This document shows positions 47,540 through 59,430 of a DNA stretch of 64,000 nt, in pieces (position 1 is the stretch's first letter; each line of letters opens with the position of its first letter). The position numbers and the translations under genes are program-made. The stretch spans positions 4,970,183-5,034,182 of the forward strand of contig NW_024041484.1 of NCBI RefSeq assembly GCF_014851395.1, given 5' to 3'. The DNA comes from Micropterus salmoides (Eukaryota; Chordata; Actinopteri; Centrarchiformes; Centrarchidae). Under the pieces are notes generated by a model, which saw nothing but the letters and a program-made list of their open reading frames with translations, had not been told where the DNA came from and did not search any database.

Positions 47540-47923
47540 TCTGGCTGGTAAAATATCAGAGGGCATAGTCCCAAACCTGATGGAAACCTCCACCATGCTT
47601 ATTCTTGCCTTCTGCTACAGCCAAATATTTCAAATTTGACTCATCAGTCCAGAGCACCTGCTACCATTTTTCTGCACCCCCAGTTCCTGTGTTTCCGTGC
47701 ATAGTTGAGTCGCTGGGCTTTGTTTCCATGTTGGAGGTATGGCTTTTTGGCCGCAAGTCTTCCATGATGGCCACTTCTGACCAGCCTTCTCCGGACAGTA
47801 GATTCCAGGGTGCCACTGTTTTCTGCCAGTTCTGAAATGATGGCACTGCTGGTCATATTCCGATTGTGAAGGGAAGTAAGCATTCTTCAGCAGCCTCACC
47901 TTGTTAGCTGAGGAGATGTTCAC
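47540..47923 (-). pseudogene. Tc1-like transposase remnant
   Basis: On the minus strand, the frame 47883-47644 gives RNMTSSAIISELAENSG, then STVRRRLVRSGHHGRLAAKK, then KPYLQHGNKAQRLNYARKHR. This is the second half of the bipartite HTH DNA-binding region and linker of Tc1-type transposases. A shift at about 47670 continues as QVLWTDESNLKYL, retaining the first catalytic aspartate (WTDES). The next segment jumps to KNKHGGGFHQVWDYAL, so most of the DDE catalytic core between the first and second acidic residues is deleted. Stops and frameshifts make it non-functional. I could not locate Tc1 inverted terminal repeats. Confidence 0.8.
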
Positions 47924-49473
47924 CCATCCCGTGAAGGCGTGTGACCATCGCCTTCAAGCAGCCCAGGTGTGTTGTGGTGAGAAAGCAATGCAGGATTTTA
48001 ACTTTTCTCTCAAGTTCCAATTTTTCATTCACACCACTTCAATGCGGATAGACTGTCCGAAGGTGTGCACTGTTATCTCCATTTGTACAATTCATGGCAT
48101 CAGGGTAACCAAGACATACAAAAGACATACAGTTCTTGGAGGTCAGGGGGCAAGTCTGATGTAGTCAAAGTAAGCCCAGGATGGCTGGCTTTTTGCCATA
48201 CCATAAGTGGGCCATTTGGATTTCAAGTATTAACACACTTCATAGCTATAGATTCATGGTACCCAATAGTTTGTTTTAAGCATACTGAACCCTTTAAATT
48301 GCTTGACTGAATGGCTTAATATTTTGCTCCAGGTAGGAATGAAAATCTTTCTGGATTCATCCTCATGGAGAAGAGGCTTTTGTAACACATTAAACACACA
48401 ACCAATTGCAGCCATCTAACAGCACTTCTTCTGTGCATTTTTATTAACATCTATTTTTAGTATCCACTCCTCTGTCCAAATGCCAAATCCTCATTGGTTG
48501 TTAAACTGTGCCAAGTCAGCGGGGGCAGAACAATCTAATAAATAATCCATAATGGATCAAAGATAATTATTGCAGCACATCTGAAGAATACACACACACA
48601 CACACACACACGTTGTTCTCAGCCTGAAATTTAAGGAAGAAAAAAATGAGCACAGACAAAGATGATGAGCAAGCTGTTGGTTCTCCAGTCAGTATTTGAT
48701 TGATGCTCACATTACTTTAATTATATCAAATGTATCCCCCACTTTGGCAGAATGCCATTTCACAGCGGTGTTAACGGCTCCACTAAATCAAATCTGGACT
48801 TGAAAGCAGGCTTGTTTTAGAGTCACGCCATGTGAAAAAGGGCCCTGATAAAGCTACTGTGTCATGGCTACCTTCAGGCTATTTTAAAACAAGAGCACAT
48901 TGAGGGAGAGCATTTCCATAAGCCTTTATCCCAGGAGTCGCGCACAATCAGTGTGACGTCACAGCCCAGAGTTGTGCTGCACTGGAGGAGGCATCAGCAG
49001 AAAATCCTCTACCGGCTTGGACGACATCACGTAAGGACAGGGCAGAGCTGTTGTAACGCCCATGGGTGACAGAGTAACCTCTGTGTCTGCTGGAGGGTGA
49101 TCTAATGTCCAGCCTACGCGACCTGATGAAGTGCTTTCCAGGCAAATTTCATCATGCCTTTATCTCAGCTCTCACTGCAGAGTGGAGACAAGTACAATTT
49201 ATCTGCTCTGGAGGCAGAAATTATCTACTGGCGCCCTGGCATCGGTAAAACATGCGTGTGTGGCAAGTACGGCAGTGTGAGTGAATCTGAGTGAATGACT
49301 GAACGTTACTGTCCCAAAATGCAATGCTCAGAAACTGGAGGAGTAACCCGCAGCTGGAAAACAGCTGGACAAAAGTTGAACAACAGTAGAGTGTGGCGCA
49401 GTAGATCCAAGTTGAAAAAAAAACTACACAAACTTGTAGAAAAACTTCTACACTTTTACTTGTTATTTGTCAG
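47924..49473. other. No gene recognised; CA microsatellite
   Basis: A (CA)n run at 48590-48611. 48700-49140 has no repeats I recognise and a GACGTCAC word at 48955-48962. Open frames below 90 codons. Confidence 0.5.
48590..48611. repeat. (CA)n microsatellite
   Basis: About 11 CA units. Confidence 0.95.
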
Positions 49474-50267
49474 CAGGTTTGCCACAGGTCTGGAAAGTAC
49501 ATGAAAATTCTTGGATAAAAAAAACAACAAGACCTTGAAAGTGCTTGGATTTACCATGCAATACAGAAGTCCTTAAAAGTGCTTGGATTTATCCTACTGG
49601 AATCTCTTAGTATGAGCCGTGTGCTTTGTCATCTCAAAATGTAACGATGATATATTTTTTTTCATTTTCATTTCATGATGAAAACGTAGTGGTTTTCACC
49701 ATATTTGACTCGTTTTAAAACATAAAAAGCATTCTAAACAAAAATAAAAAGTAAAAAAAACTGACTATTTAGTTACTGATTACAATAATGCAAGAAAAAA
49801 GTGCAGACTTTTTTGTTGGGCCTAAAAATTGATTTTTAATTATATGCGATATGCAAATGAGTGCATATTTAATGATATAGTGCCCCATTTGCACAACACA
49901 TAATATACAGATCACCAATACGCACACACTCACCGACACTCTCCCATTTTTGTATCTCTGTGTGTCTTCGTCCAAGAGGGAAAATTATGAATTCCAAGCT
50001 TCCACTGTCACTGTGTGCAATATGCATTTCTCAGAAAAGTCATAATGCAAAAAAGTCTTGTATTTGGGTCTTCATTGTTTCATCCTGATGGAATTAAAGT
50101 ACCCCCCCAATTCCCAGGTGGTGCCTGGCCTTGAATTTCTATATATGCAATATACTTAAGTTAAACCATTGAACCATCGTATCGTATAGTTTTGACATTT
50201 TGAACAAATTTTTGAAAATGCTTGAAAAGTTCTTGAAATATATGGTTACGAAAGAGTGGCAACCCTG
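49474..50267. mobile_element. Inverted-repeat element with GGTTGCCAC ends, about 0.8 kb
   Basis: Left end CAGGTTTGCCACAGG and the complement of the right end, CAGGGTTGCCACTC, pair. Subterminal TTGAAAGTGCTTGGATTTA is duplicated at about 49535-49555 and 49575-49590, and the right arm has TTGAAAATGCTTGAAAAGT. Flanks TGTCAG and TGTCTG are suggestive of a target duplication but only 6 bp. Contains no transposase. Confidence 0.55.
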
Positions 50268-52069
50268 TGTCTGAATTTAAAATTACCAAAGTTGCAGCTC
50301 CACTGATGCAGGACCTCCGCAAGGACCTTGCTCCAAATCATACATTCATTCTAATTTTGCTGTCAAAACAGTAGATTATGAAGATGAATAGCCTACACAT
50401 TGAAGGGCTACTTTGTTATTATGGTAGAACTGGTCTTGGAAATTGAAAAATACACTGTTAATAAGGCTAGAACAAATTTTTTTGTGTTAGCAAGAGCGCT
50501 ATATAGTTAATGGCTTCCTCCTCCGCCTTGTCTCACTGGCTCCAACCCCTGAGGTTTAATTTAACAAAAAGATTGTTTGTACCTCCAAGAATTATTTGCT
50601 ACCAAAAACTCACCCTGCTAAGCATGATAAAAGCATTATACCTCATATAGGGCAAAAAAAGCCCATCACTGACCACTTGTCTCCAAGAACAGCCTGCATG
50701 ATGAAACTGTTTAGAGCTGAGAGGGAAAATGGTGAGCTGCACTTCAAACGAGAGCAGGCTGTTGAATACAGTACAACAGCACAGAAGTACAAATGCCATC
50801 TGCTCCAGTGATTACAGGGCTGACCAAACAGAGCCAGTAATTCACTAACCTTGGAGAAAAATGGGATGCTGTCCCCGCCGTTCCAGCCTCAGAAATAATA
50901 GCCTGTGTATGCACACCTGTGGTGAGCCACATCAGGTTTGACCTTGCACTTGTCAGCGTTCGCGCTCGTGTTGCCACACTAACCTCAGATAAATTGACGC
51001 TCTTCTCTCACGTTTGCAGAAAATGTCAAATAAGGCAGCAAAACGCACATCATTTGCAGAGGCAAATGGGGGCTAAATTCAAAAAACGGATTGGTAAGCA
51101 ACCTCAATTATTTATCAGTGTAATTCAGCAAAACTCGATATGTGAGGCTTCTGCACCGGTCAAACCCCTCCACCGTGGCACAGGCAGAAATTAAAATCCA
51201 TTCAGACCATGGACGGTAATTTGTTTGCCACCAGCCAGCTAAGCTGCCTAATTGGGGGTCCAAAGCAAAGGGGTTTTGTTATAAACAGCAGATTGGATTA
51301 AGGCATGGCTGCAGAGAAGAGATTCTAAAGATACTGTTCAGAGGATTACTCTTAGCAGATGTGAATATCACATCAAAAGGGATTTGGAAGTGCCAGTCGG
51401 TGGTGGATTTATGCACTGTGGGAGTAGAGGGGGGAGAGAATCTGCAGCTGGGTTTCTCTGTGTTTGTAAGAAAAGGAGCAGCGGAGCTTTCTCAAATCTG
51501 AGATCACAATGTCACTGTGAAACATGAGCAAGAATGCAGATAGACTGAATATTAATCTAAACCCTGACATAAAACGCAGCTGTTTCTTTAGCTGCAGTGA
51601 AGAAGATATCAATGTCATACTGACAGGAACCAAAATTAAACGCCATTTTTTTTTAAATTAGCCAAGCCCGACATTTATTCAGCAAATCAAATGGGTCTAG
51701 TGTTCTTTGACAGCTGTTTCCCCCGGTTACAGAGAAAATTAATCAATCATAATGTAAGATGAGGTTTTTTTCTAACTTGTGAAATGGGGACATTTCATCT
51801 GAAGAAAGGGAAGAATGTAAGATGAGATTTATTTATTTTTGTTAAGATTTATTTTATAGATTACTCCATTTACTGAAATAAGTTGCATGATTTAATTAAT
51901 GTTAACTATATCCATATGTTGTATTCTGTTTCTAAGCTTTAATAGGAACTACATTCTATGGTCCACCTTGCCTGTAAATTTAAGTTAGGACCAGTCAAGG
52001 GTGGCGAAGTGATATGACGAGGAAGCGATCTTTGACTGTTGTTGTATATGTTTCGTGGTGTTAAAGTAC
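50268..52069. other. No gene recognised; least repetitive block
   Basis: 50900-51640 contains none of the repeats seen elsewhere. Words such as CCTAATTGGGGG (51248-51259) and GTAATTTGTTTGCC (51213-51226) suggest possible homeodomain/forkhead sites, so it is a candidate for conserved regulatory DNA; this is speculation. Frames have no domain. Confidence 0.4.
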
Positions 52070-52160
52070 ATTTACATTTATTCATTTAGCTGACGCTTTT
52101 ATCCAAAGCGACAATTGCTATACATGTCAGAGCCATGCATCTTATCCACTGTGCCATCAC
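52070..52160 (+). repeat. Dispersed fish repeat fragment
   Basis: TACATTTATTCATTTAGCTG, then ACGCTTTTATCCAAAGCGAC and TATCCACTGTGCCATCACC follow the order of a very common fish repeat. Confidence 0.65.
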
Positions 52161-53139
52161 CACCCCAAGAGTTAAACAAGAGTATTAAACAAATGGACAC
52201 AGTTATCCTGAAGAAGTTGTCCCCGTGCTCTTATTTTACCTACGTCTACCTAGTACTACAGGTATAGTTAACGCTATGATGAAACCCAGCGTTACAATAG
52301 TTTAGCATGCAGGATGAAAAAGAGGGAGCTAATCTTCCTACATAGCTAGCTAGCTACCTAGTGACAATAGTGAAAAAAACAGCGTAGAAAAGTGTTGACG
52401 AGCTTGGACTTTGTCCGTTACATGTTAAAAATGCATTTAGCATTTAGCATCACTTAACAGTAGACAGCCAGCTCACCTCAAACTGTTTTTGACATGGAGA
52501 TCAAGTGGTATATATACACTCGAATGTGCATCGAATATAAAAAAAATTTTGATTCCACAGATTCTACAGAATCAATGTTTATTTTCTTTGTTATTCGTGT
52601 TACATAGTCCACATATGCAGTGATGATTGCTGGGTAATATGTGTATGGCTGTATTTGACCATGGGACAAGACGATAGTAGTCCAGGAATCGGGTGAAACG
52701 CAGAATCTGACCAGTATACTAGCAGAGCACACAAGCAAGTCATTCCATTCAAACATAAAAGTAGTCTTAAGAAAAGACAGGAGAGAAAAGAACAGGAGGA
52801 GAGGGTCGCAAAGCTCCCAAATAAGATTGCTTTGGATTTTTTACTAAGGACATTGTCCAAGATTTCGTTGAGTGCTAGGCTCGTCGGATGCCATTCACAA
52901 AGGTGAGTAACTTTACAAGTGGTGGCTGCCGCACCCCTGTTTAAATTGCAGTTATCATTTTGGGCACAGGTCGTCGCTGAGCACCTGTTTAATTGTGTGG
53001 ATGTGCTTTTGGGTATTAAAACTGTGCATGCGCCTTAGCTGGCCTGTTTTCAGGACATGATGTTGTTTATGGGTAGGCCATTTTTGTTTATTATTTACCA
53101 TAATCTCTGTCAAAGAGGAATGTGTTTGCCGTTGTTACC
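52161..53139. other. No supported gene; one splice-donor-like site
   Basis: A plus-strand open stretch (52692-52903) encodes a KKRQERKEQEERVAKLPNK run and ends at CAAAG|GTGAGTAAC, but it has no ATG and no named domain. It may be a transposon exon. Confidence 0.35.
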
Positions 53140-53560
53140 GCCTGGCTCAAGGCTGGCAACAAAAAGGGAGGCCTCACACAGATAATAGGAACAAAAGTGG
53201 TTTATTTAACTCAAACTAACAAACAACTTAACTAAGTTGATGGCGTGGGTAGATATGAGGAACATCAGTCATGTCAGAAGTGTGTGGATGAGTGAGAATG
53301 AAGTGTAATGCATGTTGGTGGGTGCAGCAAATTAAACAAAGGAACAAAGGCTGGGGTTGAAGCAGCAGGCCAGCAGAGAGAGTGATTTCTAGAAAGGCAG
53401 CCCTTTTATGCCCTCTAGGAAGCCCGACCCAGATGGGCAGGTAGACACACTGGACCCTCCCAGCTCTACCTACAAGCCACACCCAGAATCTGCAAAACAG
53501 AAGACATACAGGCAGGCAGACTGGGGAAGTCGTCACACCGTGATTGGGAGGTTCTTGTAC
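53140..53560. repeat. Unclassified repeat-like block
   Basis: CTCAAGGCTGGCAACAAAAA, GGGAGGCCTCACAC and TTTTATGCCCTCTAGGAAGC recall a dispersed fish repeat. I cannot give its class. The minus-strand frame 53228-53572 has no domain. Confidence 0.3.
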
Positions 53561-53780
53561 TGAAAAACCCAAAAAGCCTGCATCATTTCAGCACACTCAG
53601 CTGTTTGTAGAGACGTTTCAGGATTTTGAGAATGACAGCACTGGCCATGCTCCTTATAACTTTTTGACTTCTGTACTTTGCAAATACAATAGTCCAAGTG
53701 ACACATAGCGACACAGTTCGAATCTAAAATCCATCTTATAATGGTAACGTTACTTCAGACAGCTGCGTCCGGGCGCACGT

Positions 53781-54196
53781 CAGTGTTGTAGTCAAGACCG
53801 CCCAAACCAAGACCAAGTCAACACCAAGACCAGAGTTTATCAAGAGTGAGACAAGACTTTTAGGGGCTGAGACCAAGTTGAGACCGAGGGAGGGCGAGAC
53901 CGAGTCAAGACCAAGACCAGCATTTTTAATTAGGGTTATTGGTTGCATTTGAACATATAAGTTTCTACATCCAATCAAAGTTGTTGTTAAATAAATCAGG
54001 CAATGCAAAAGCAATTTATTGATACTCCCGAAGTTATGGTCTTGACTGGTCTTGAATAAAAATCCGAGTCCTCAATGTCCAAGAACGAAACAAGACCGAG
54101 AACAAATGCAGTCGAGTCCGAGACAAGACCAAGGCCATCAAAAAGTGGTCTTAAGACCGGTCTCGAGACCAAGACCGTCCGAGTAGTACAACACCA
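53781..54196. mobile_element. hAT-like MITE with 8-bp target duplication
   Basis: Left end CAGTGTTGTAGTCAAGACCG and the complement of the right end, TGGTGTTGTACTACTCGG, pair. The interior is built of AAGACCGAGAC/GAGACCAAGACC words pointing both ways. Flanks are GCGCACGT (53773-53780) and GCGCACGC (54197-54204), 7 of 8 identical. 416 bp, no coding region. Confidence 0.8.
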
Positions 54197-54225
54197 GCGC
54201 ACGCAACACAGCCGCGGTAGCCGCA

Positions 54226-54372
54226 GTGTGTGTGTGTGTGTGTTGGAGAGAGATGCACACAAAGATAACTGTTGAATTTAATATGTTAATATGGAAAGAA
54301 ATCGATTTAAGGAGCTTTAAATTAAGTAGGTTAGGACACGAACGCAGTGTGTGTGTGTGTGTGTGTGCGCGC
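54226..54372. repeat. Two (GT)n microsatellites
   Basis: GT tracts at 54226-54243 and 54346-54372, separated by about 100 bases, each preceded by a CGCAG(T) word, so the first part may be a local duplication. Confidence 0.9.
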
Positions 54373-54917
54373 ACTGTGCTTCGTAAATGTAGATCCCAAG
54401 GGCCCATAATAACAGTCTGCAATGGGGCTACTGAGTCAATCTCAACCTGCATTCTGTCCCCTCACAAAAATATTAATATATTTTTTTCCTTTGCAATTAA
54501 ACAGGGTACATCCCAGTTCTTCTTTTGAAATGGAAAATTTATGGTGCCGTCAACAAGCGCAAGCTGATGCCCACCTTTCATTTATTTTCATTATACACCA
54601 TACTTCCATCCTTAATTAGCCGGCACTGAAAATAATTAAAGACCCGCATCCAAGTCTAATGAGTCAGAGGAATTAAATAAGAAGCTGATGGCCACACACA
54701 TTCTAACATCAATCCAATTAACCCAATGCCCTTGTCAGTTTTGTCCCTGTGCGAATGGACAAAACCATTTGAGTCCTCACACTCTGGTATATGTCACAGT
54801 GTGGGAACTGGCACTTTGCAGGATCACCTGCCAAGTCCGCCGGGTGCACCATCGGTCCCCTCGAAGGTGTGAGGACGTTATTACATTTTATCGGTATGCG
54901 TGCCATGTTGGAGGGAT

Positions 54918-55068
54918 TTCCATCCTGAGCATAGACAGGCGGAGAAAAACAGAACCTGAATCTACAAGTTGCACAATGACCTGCATTTAAATTCCGTCCT
55001 GGCTCTCCAGGCAGTCCTCTGATTCACACTGCATCTACTGAATCTACAGTATATGAATGGTCACAGAT
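54918..55068 (+). repeat. Duplicated block D, copy 1
   Basis: This block and 62152-62303 share TTCCATCCTGAGCA, CAATGACCTGCATTTAAATT, a GGCTCTCC-GGCAGTCCTCTG segment, CTGAATCTA and ATCACAGAT-like sequence in the same order and orientation. It does not look like a repeat I know. Confidence 0.75.
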
Positions 55069-55869
55069 ATACGTACTGTATATAGGCTTGCATGCATATG
55101 GCTTAAACCTGCAGTGCAGATCTTTCGCCCCCCCCATCTGACACTGAGAGTAATTAAACACTGTTGACACGTGCTGATGACGTATAAGCTCTGCCATACC
55201 GAACTGCTGCTGTCGCAACGGTTGCTCCCCCTTAAGCTCTGGCAAACCAATCATTGCTGGGTTCGCCAGAGAGGAACTTTGCCACAGACACCAGATTTAA
55301 AAACTCCATTATACTGCAGTGCAAAGTATTTTTGAGTATTCTTGTACTTTCATGTTGATTGGCAGTGATGTTATATTTATTGTAGAACTTTGCCGCCATC
55401 AAGGTTTTTATTTGTAGTGCTTCTGGTGAAGATTTAACACACAAACGTAACACACTCTGACTTCCTGGTACTTTAACAGATTCTATGAAGGCCATTATTG
55501 TCTTTTCTACAGCATGACCAACTCTTGCTCTTTGAGGATTCTAAGAAAGAAGCGACAACAATCAAAGGCTCTCAGGATTGTAGACTAGCGATGTGAAAGA
55601 TTATTCAGTGACCAGTCAGCCTTGTTGATTTGATCAAATGTGTAATTTCATCAAGCAATGTCCTGAAAGTCAAAGCCTGGGGACAGCTAATGCTGTCTGC
55701 ACGTAGTGGCTGACAACAGAAAACAAACAGCACAAGCACAACCACTAACTATATTTACCCGGCACATTTGTAACCAGGTTATCTCCTGCTGTGAGTACAG
55801 AGGTGTTTCACAGAATGTAATGATGGCTGGCATACCTGCCTCACTTCCTACCTACCCCAGGCACTCACT
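55069..55869. other. No gene recognised
   Basis: No motif in the open frames and no repeat identified. Confidence 0.5.
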
Positions 55870-56150
55870 AGCCGTGTTTCCATCAATGTTTTTTAATGCG
55901 CATTTTGAAGTATCGCATTAGAAAAGGTTGATGGAAACGGCAAAATAAAAATAAAAAATCCTTAATTTCGCAAAACAGTTTTTACGCTCACTTGAGGTGG
56001 TTTTTGCCTTTGTCTAAAAAAGTAAAAGCGCTAAATGGGAGATGAAAACACTTTTGCCGCATAAGTTCTGACCGTAACTCACGGCTGATCAGCTGTTTCT
56101 GCTGTCGCCGTCTTGCCCGGTTGTACGGAGTTCTGCATGCCTGCGAGAGA
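55870..56150. mobile_element. MITE-like element fragment with GTGTTTCCATC end
   Basis: GCCGTGTTTCCATCAATG (55870-55888) and an inner TTGATGGAAACGGCAAAAT (55928-55946) form an inverted pair, and TTTCGCAAAACAG follows. This is one end of a common fish element. The opposite terminus was not located. The minus frames at 56197-56478 downstream have no recognised domain. Confidence 0.45.
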
Positions 56151-57215
56151 TCAAACGGGTTTATCACTGCATATTTTTGCTGAATCTCAAGAAATGCTAA
56201 TTCTGCTGAGTATAATAAATTATTAGGCTAAATATAGGCTTAGAATCAGTTATCACCATTGATGAACCCCACAAAAGGATATTATAGCATTTAAAAGCAT
56301 TATTCGGAGGTGCATGTAATTCTTGGGAGGCATGCAAAACTCGCATAACACCGGATTCCCATAACATACGCAGGACTGGAGATGCAAACCCCAAGCTGGT
56401 GTCAAAGTCCTGAACTCTGTACACCTGCCATCCACCATGACCACCTCCTGCACTTATGTAGGCAACCTTTGGTTTCACTGGTAAAAATTTTACCTGTAAC
56501 CATAATCTAGGTGGTGATTACTCCTGTGCTCACCACAATGTTATTGATAAAACGAATAAGTATATAAATGTAATTTCCAAAGACAAGTTTGGGTTTCTAG
56601 ATATCTGAATGGAATTTTATTTGTGGTGCTCACAACACTAGAGAAAAAAAATCAGACAGAAATATATTTATGTTTCAAAAATAAGCTCTTGTATCCCTTT
56701 TGGAGGCAGTGTGTTTTTATTCTTAAGTATAATAACACACACATTATGGTATAATGAACCATTTCTTAGGTTACTTTTTTGCTACAGTGATTGCTAATTG
56801 TCATGGGTTCAACACCAAGGCTTGATAATGAAGTCGACAACTGTCCTCAGTGCCTCAGACCCTTACCCAGACAAGAATGGCCACGATTCGCTCCTGCAAC
56901 TGCGGCCCAGCCATAGCGCAACGCAGGCGGAAACAGTGGACTTTGCGGTTTAGGAGCTTTACTCCATAAAACGTAAATATTCTAGATGTCTTGTGCATCT
57001 ACAATATTGTGTTTAGAACAAACAATCAGTCTGACACATTTGGTATCTTAGGAAACTTTGGGATCTCCACCATAGCTCTGTGGGTTTGAACAATATTTGA
57101 CTGTATGGCACGATCTGTAATGACTGTCCTGCCGAGGGCACAGATTGAAGAGGTTAATAGAAATCCACTGGTCATTGAACCCCTTCTGCTTTGTGTGAAA
57201 ACCGTTTAATGAACT
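56151..57215. other. No gene recognised
   Basis: AT-rich single-copy sequence; the minus-strand frame 56197-56478 (93 codons) has no supportable identity. Confidence 0.45.
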
Positions 57216-58060
57216 ATCAATCAATCAGTCTTTATAGAACTTTCCATACAAATACATGTAACCCAAAGTGCTTCACACTACAGAGCCATTTACAAACAAT
57301 AGTTTAAAAACAACAATAATGTAATAGTTCCATCTCCGCCACCCCCGAAACACTAACGCAGAAAAAGAAGCAGCCCATCAATAGTAAAAGTATAATAAAT
57401 AAAGTTTAAACTAAATCAAATAAATGCAGCTCAGTTTAAAGATCGGTTAAATAGGAATGTCTTTAGTTTGCCTTTAAACATGTCCAGATTTCCAGCTGCC
57501 CTCAGCTCATCAGGAAGGGTGTTCCACAAATAATACTGAAAGGAGGCCTCACCATGAGTTTTAGTAGACTACCAGAAGACCTGAAGGTTCTAGTAGGTTC
57601 ATAAGGTTACAGAAAATATGATAAGTATTCTGGACCAAGACCATTAAGTGACTTATAAACTAGTAAAAGGATCTTAAAATCAATTCTGAAATTAACCAGA
57701 AGCCAATGCAGAGACTTTAGGATAGGTGTGATGAGTGTTCACTTTTGGTCTTATTCAAAAGACGTGCAGCAGCGTTTTGAAGAAGCTGCAGTTTAGAGGT
57801 TTTATTTTTTACAAGACCAGAAAGCAGAGCATTACAGCAATCTATCCTGGAGGTAATAAAAGCATGGATAAGTGTCTGTACTTGCTTGTCAGAGAAAGGG
57901 TTGTACTCTAGCAATGTTCTTGAGATGATAAAAAGCAGTCTTAGTAATATTTCTACTATGTGACTCAAAACTGAGGTCTGAGTCAAAGATGACTCCCAGG
58001 TTTTTCTCCTTATCACAAGGGTCTAGTGCCAGTGTTCGCAGTTTCATTTTTAGTTTCTCA
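57216..58060 (-). pseudogene. LINE ORF2 C-terminal region and 3' end
   Basis: Read from 58060 downward, one frame gives EKNLGVIFDSDLSFESH, then ITKTAFYHLKNIARV, and after a one-base loss near 57915 FSDKQVQTLIHAFITSRIDC, then LQLLQNAAARLLNKTKSEHS. Another shift gives LKSLHWLLVNFRIDFKILLL and VYKSLNGLGPEYLS (about 57640-57715), then LWNTLPDELRAAGNLDMFKG (57455-57520). This is the thumb and C-terminal segment of a CR1/L2-like LINE. The 3' end is at the (GATT)n-like sequence complement of 57218-57230, next to the CAAAGTGCTTCACA complement. The reverse-transcriptase core is absent, so this is a 5'-truncated, frame-broken copy. It is related to, but clearly distinct from, the LINE fragment at 21041-22176. 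Confidence 0.85.
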
Positions 58061-58495
58061 CTCTGAGATTCAGATTGTAATTATGGCTTATACTTCAACA
58101 GTTTTACAATAAACTGCAACTTTTTTGACTATCAAATGTATATTTTAAATTGACAAAAATCATGTGGGTAATTCGGGGTACAAGTAGAAAATGTGTTGTC
58201 TCTTACCATTGACTGCTGTGCATATTTTTTCCGAAGTAACCATGGTCCCATGGTGATCCACTGGTAGGGTGGGGACTTAGGCTGTCTGTCGCACAGAGCC
58301 CATAATACACAGTGGTAAACATGAGTTCCAACATGCAGACAGTCCCTTCTGTGGGGTTCTTGGAGAACGAGAGCATGGCCCTCAGTAAAAAAAAAACCCC
58401 AGATAGAACTGACCAAGACAAAATAGACATAAATGCAATCATTCAACTTGAGGCTGTTCATCTCAAACTGCATAGGTAGGACATAGGACAACAAT

Positions 58496-59240
58496 ACCTT
58501 GGAACAAGAAATGCAGGAGCTAAAGAACAAGCTGAGAACTGACAAAGCCTTGAATGACAGGTACAATGAAATCAAAGCAGAGCACACAGCCGCAAGCCAG
58601 CAAAATGAGGCGCTGCGGCAAGAAACTGATCCAGGAGCTCAAGGAAAAGCGTAAAAACATAAAAGCTTTGGATGAAATCCATGATGCACTTAAAGCAGAG
58701 AAAGAGGCAATTAGCCAAGAAAATGACGATCGGAGATTCAGGAGATGTGCAAAGAGCTCCAGAATGAAAAGGCTTTGCAGGAAATGAATGAGAGAATCAA
58801 AGTGTCAGACCTGGCCACCAGCCAGCAAAACCACACACTGCGACAACAACTCCAGGAGCTCCACAAAGATTACCAAAATTAAAACATTTATGGCGTCATG
58901 TGTAGTGAGAGGATAAACTACATGGAACTAAAGCGCACACAAAATGATAATACCCAAAAACAAGTTCAGGTGATTTTGACAGCTCCAGAACAGAAAAAAA
59001 ATTCATGACATATACAAAGCCCTGAAATCAGAAGTAAAATTTGTCATGTCATTTATAAATCGCTGACAACAGAAAGAGATCAGCTGGCCAAATGGCGCAT
59101 TCTGACGAGAGGTCAAGGAGCTCAGAAAAAAGTTAAGCTTAGTGCAACGCGGTGAAGGCTGAGAAAGTATCAGCCGAGAGCATGACGCACTACAACAAGA
59201 AATCCGAGGCCTGGACAGCTCCTGAAGAGCAAAGCAGAAA
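58496..59240 (+). pseudogene. Frameshifted coiled-coil protein fragment
   Basis: Joining three frames gives a long heptad-rich helix: EQEMQELKNKLRTDKAL, then IKAEHTAASQQNEALRQE (58502-58623), a one-base insertion at about 58624, then LIQELKEKRKNIKALDEIHD and ALKAEKEAISQEN (to about 58727), a second shift, then EIQEMCKELQNEKALQEMNE and SQQNHTLRQQLQELHKD, ending at TAA 58880-58882. Further pieces follow to 59225 (KIHDIYKALKSE, EVKELRKKLSL, SREHDALQQEIRGL). The core is three repeats of about 33-37 residues with KAL...IKAE...SQQN.ALRQE...QEL. Frameshifts and stops show it is dead. I cannot name the parent gene. It is on the plus strand next to a LINE 3' end, which could mean retroposition, but no poly-A tail is evident. 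Confidence 0.65.
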
Positions 59241-59284
59241 TATGGTACTCTAGTGTCATGTTGTTGCTGTCCATAGCGTCACAG

Positions 59285-59430
59285 AGTTTGGTTGAAACTC
59301 CGTCCTTACACAAGAAGTTGCTGGTTCAATTCCTGGACCTGACCCTCTCTTGCGTGTTTGATTTTCTCCCCTCTTTGAGGTGGGTTTACTCCGGGAGCTC
59401 CGGTATCCTCCCACACCCTAAAACATGGGC
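59285..59430 (+). repeat. tRNA-SINE-like dispersed repeat
   Basis: AGTTGCTGGTTCAATTCCTGG carries a B-box match (GGTTCAATTCC), then CTCCGGGAGCTCCGGTATCC and TCCCACACCCTAAAACATG follow the order of the same fish repeat as 18505-18735. Confidence 0.6.

Noticed and set aside
52692..52903. Exon ending at GTGAGTAAC
   Set aside because: Open to a good donor and with a basic-acidic run, but no ATG, no acceptor and no family match; kept only as a note in the block entry.
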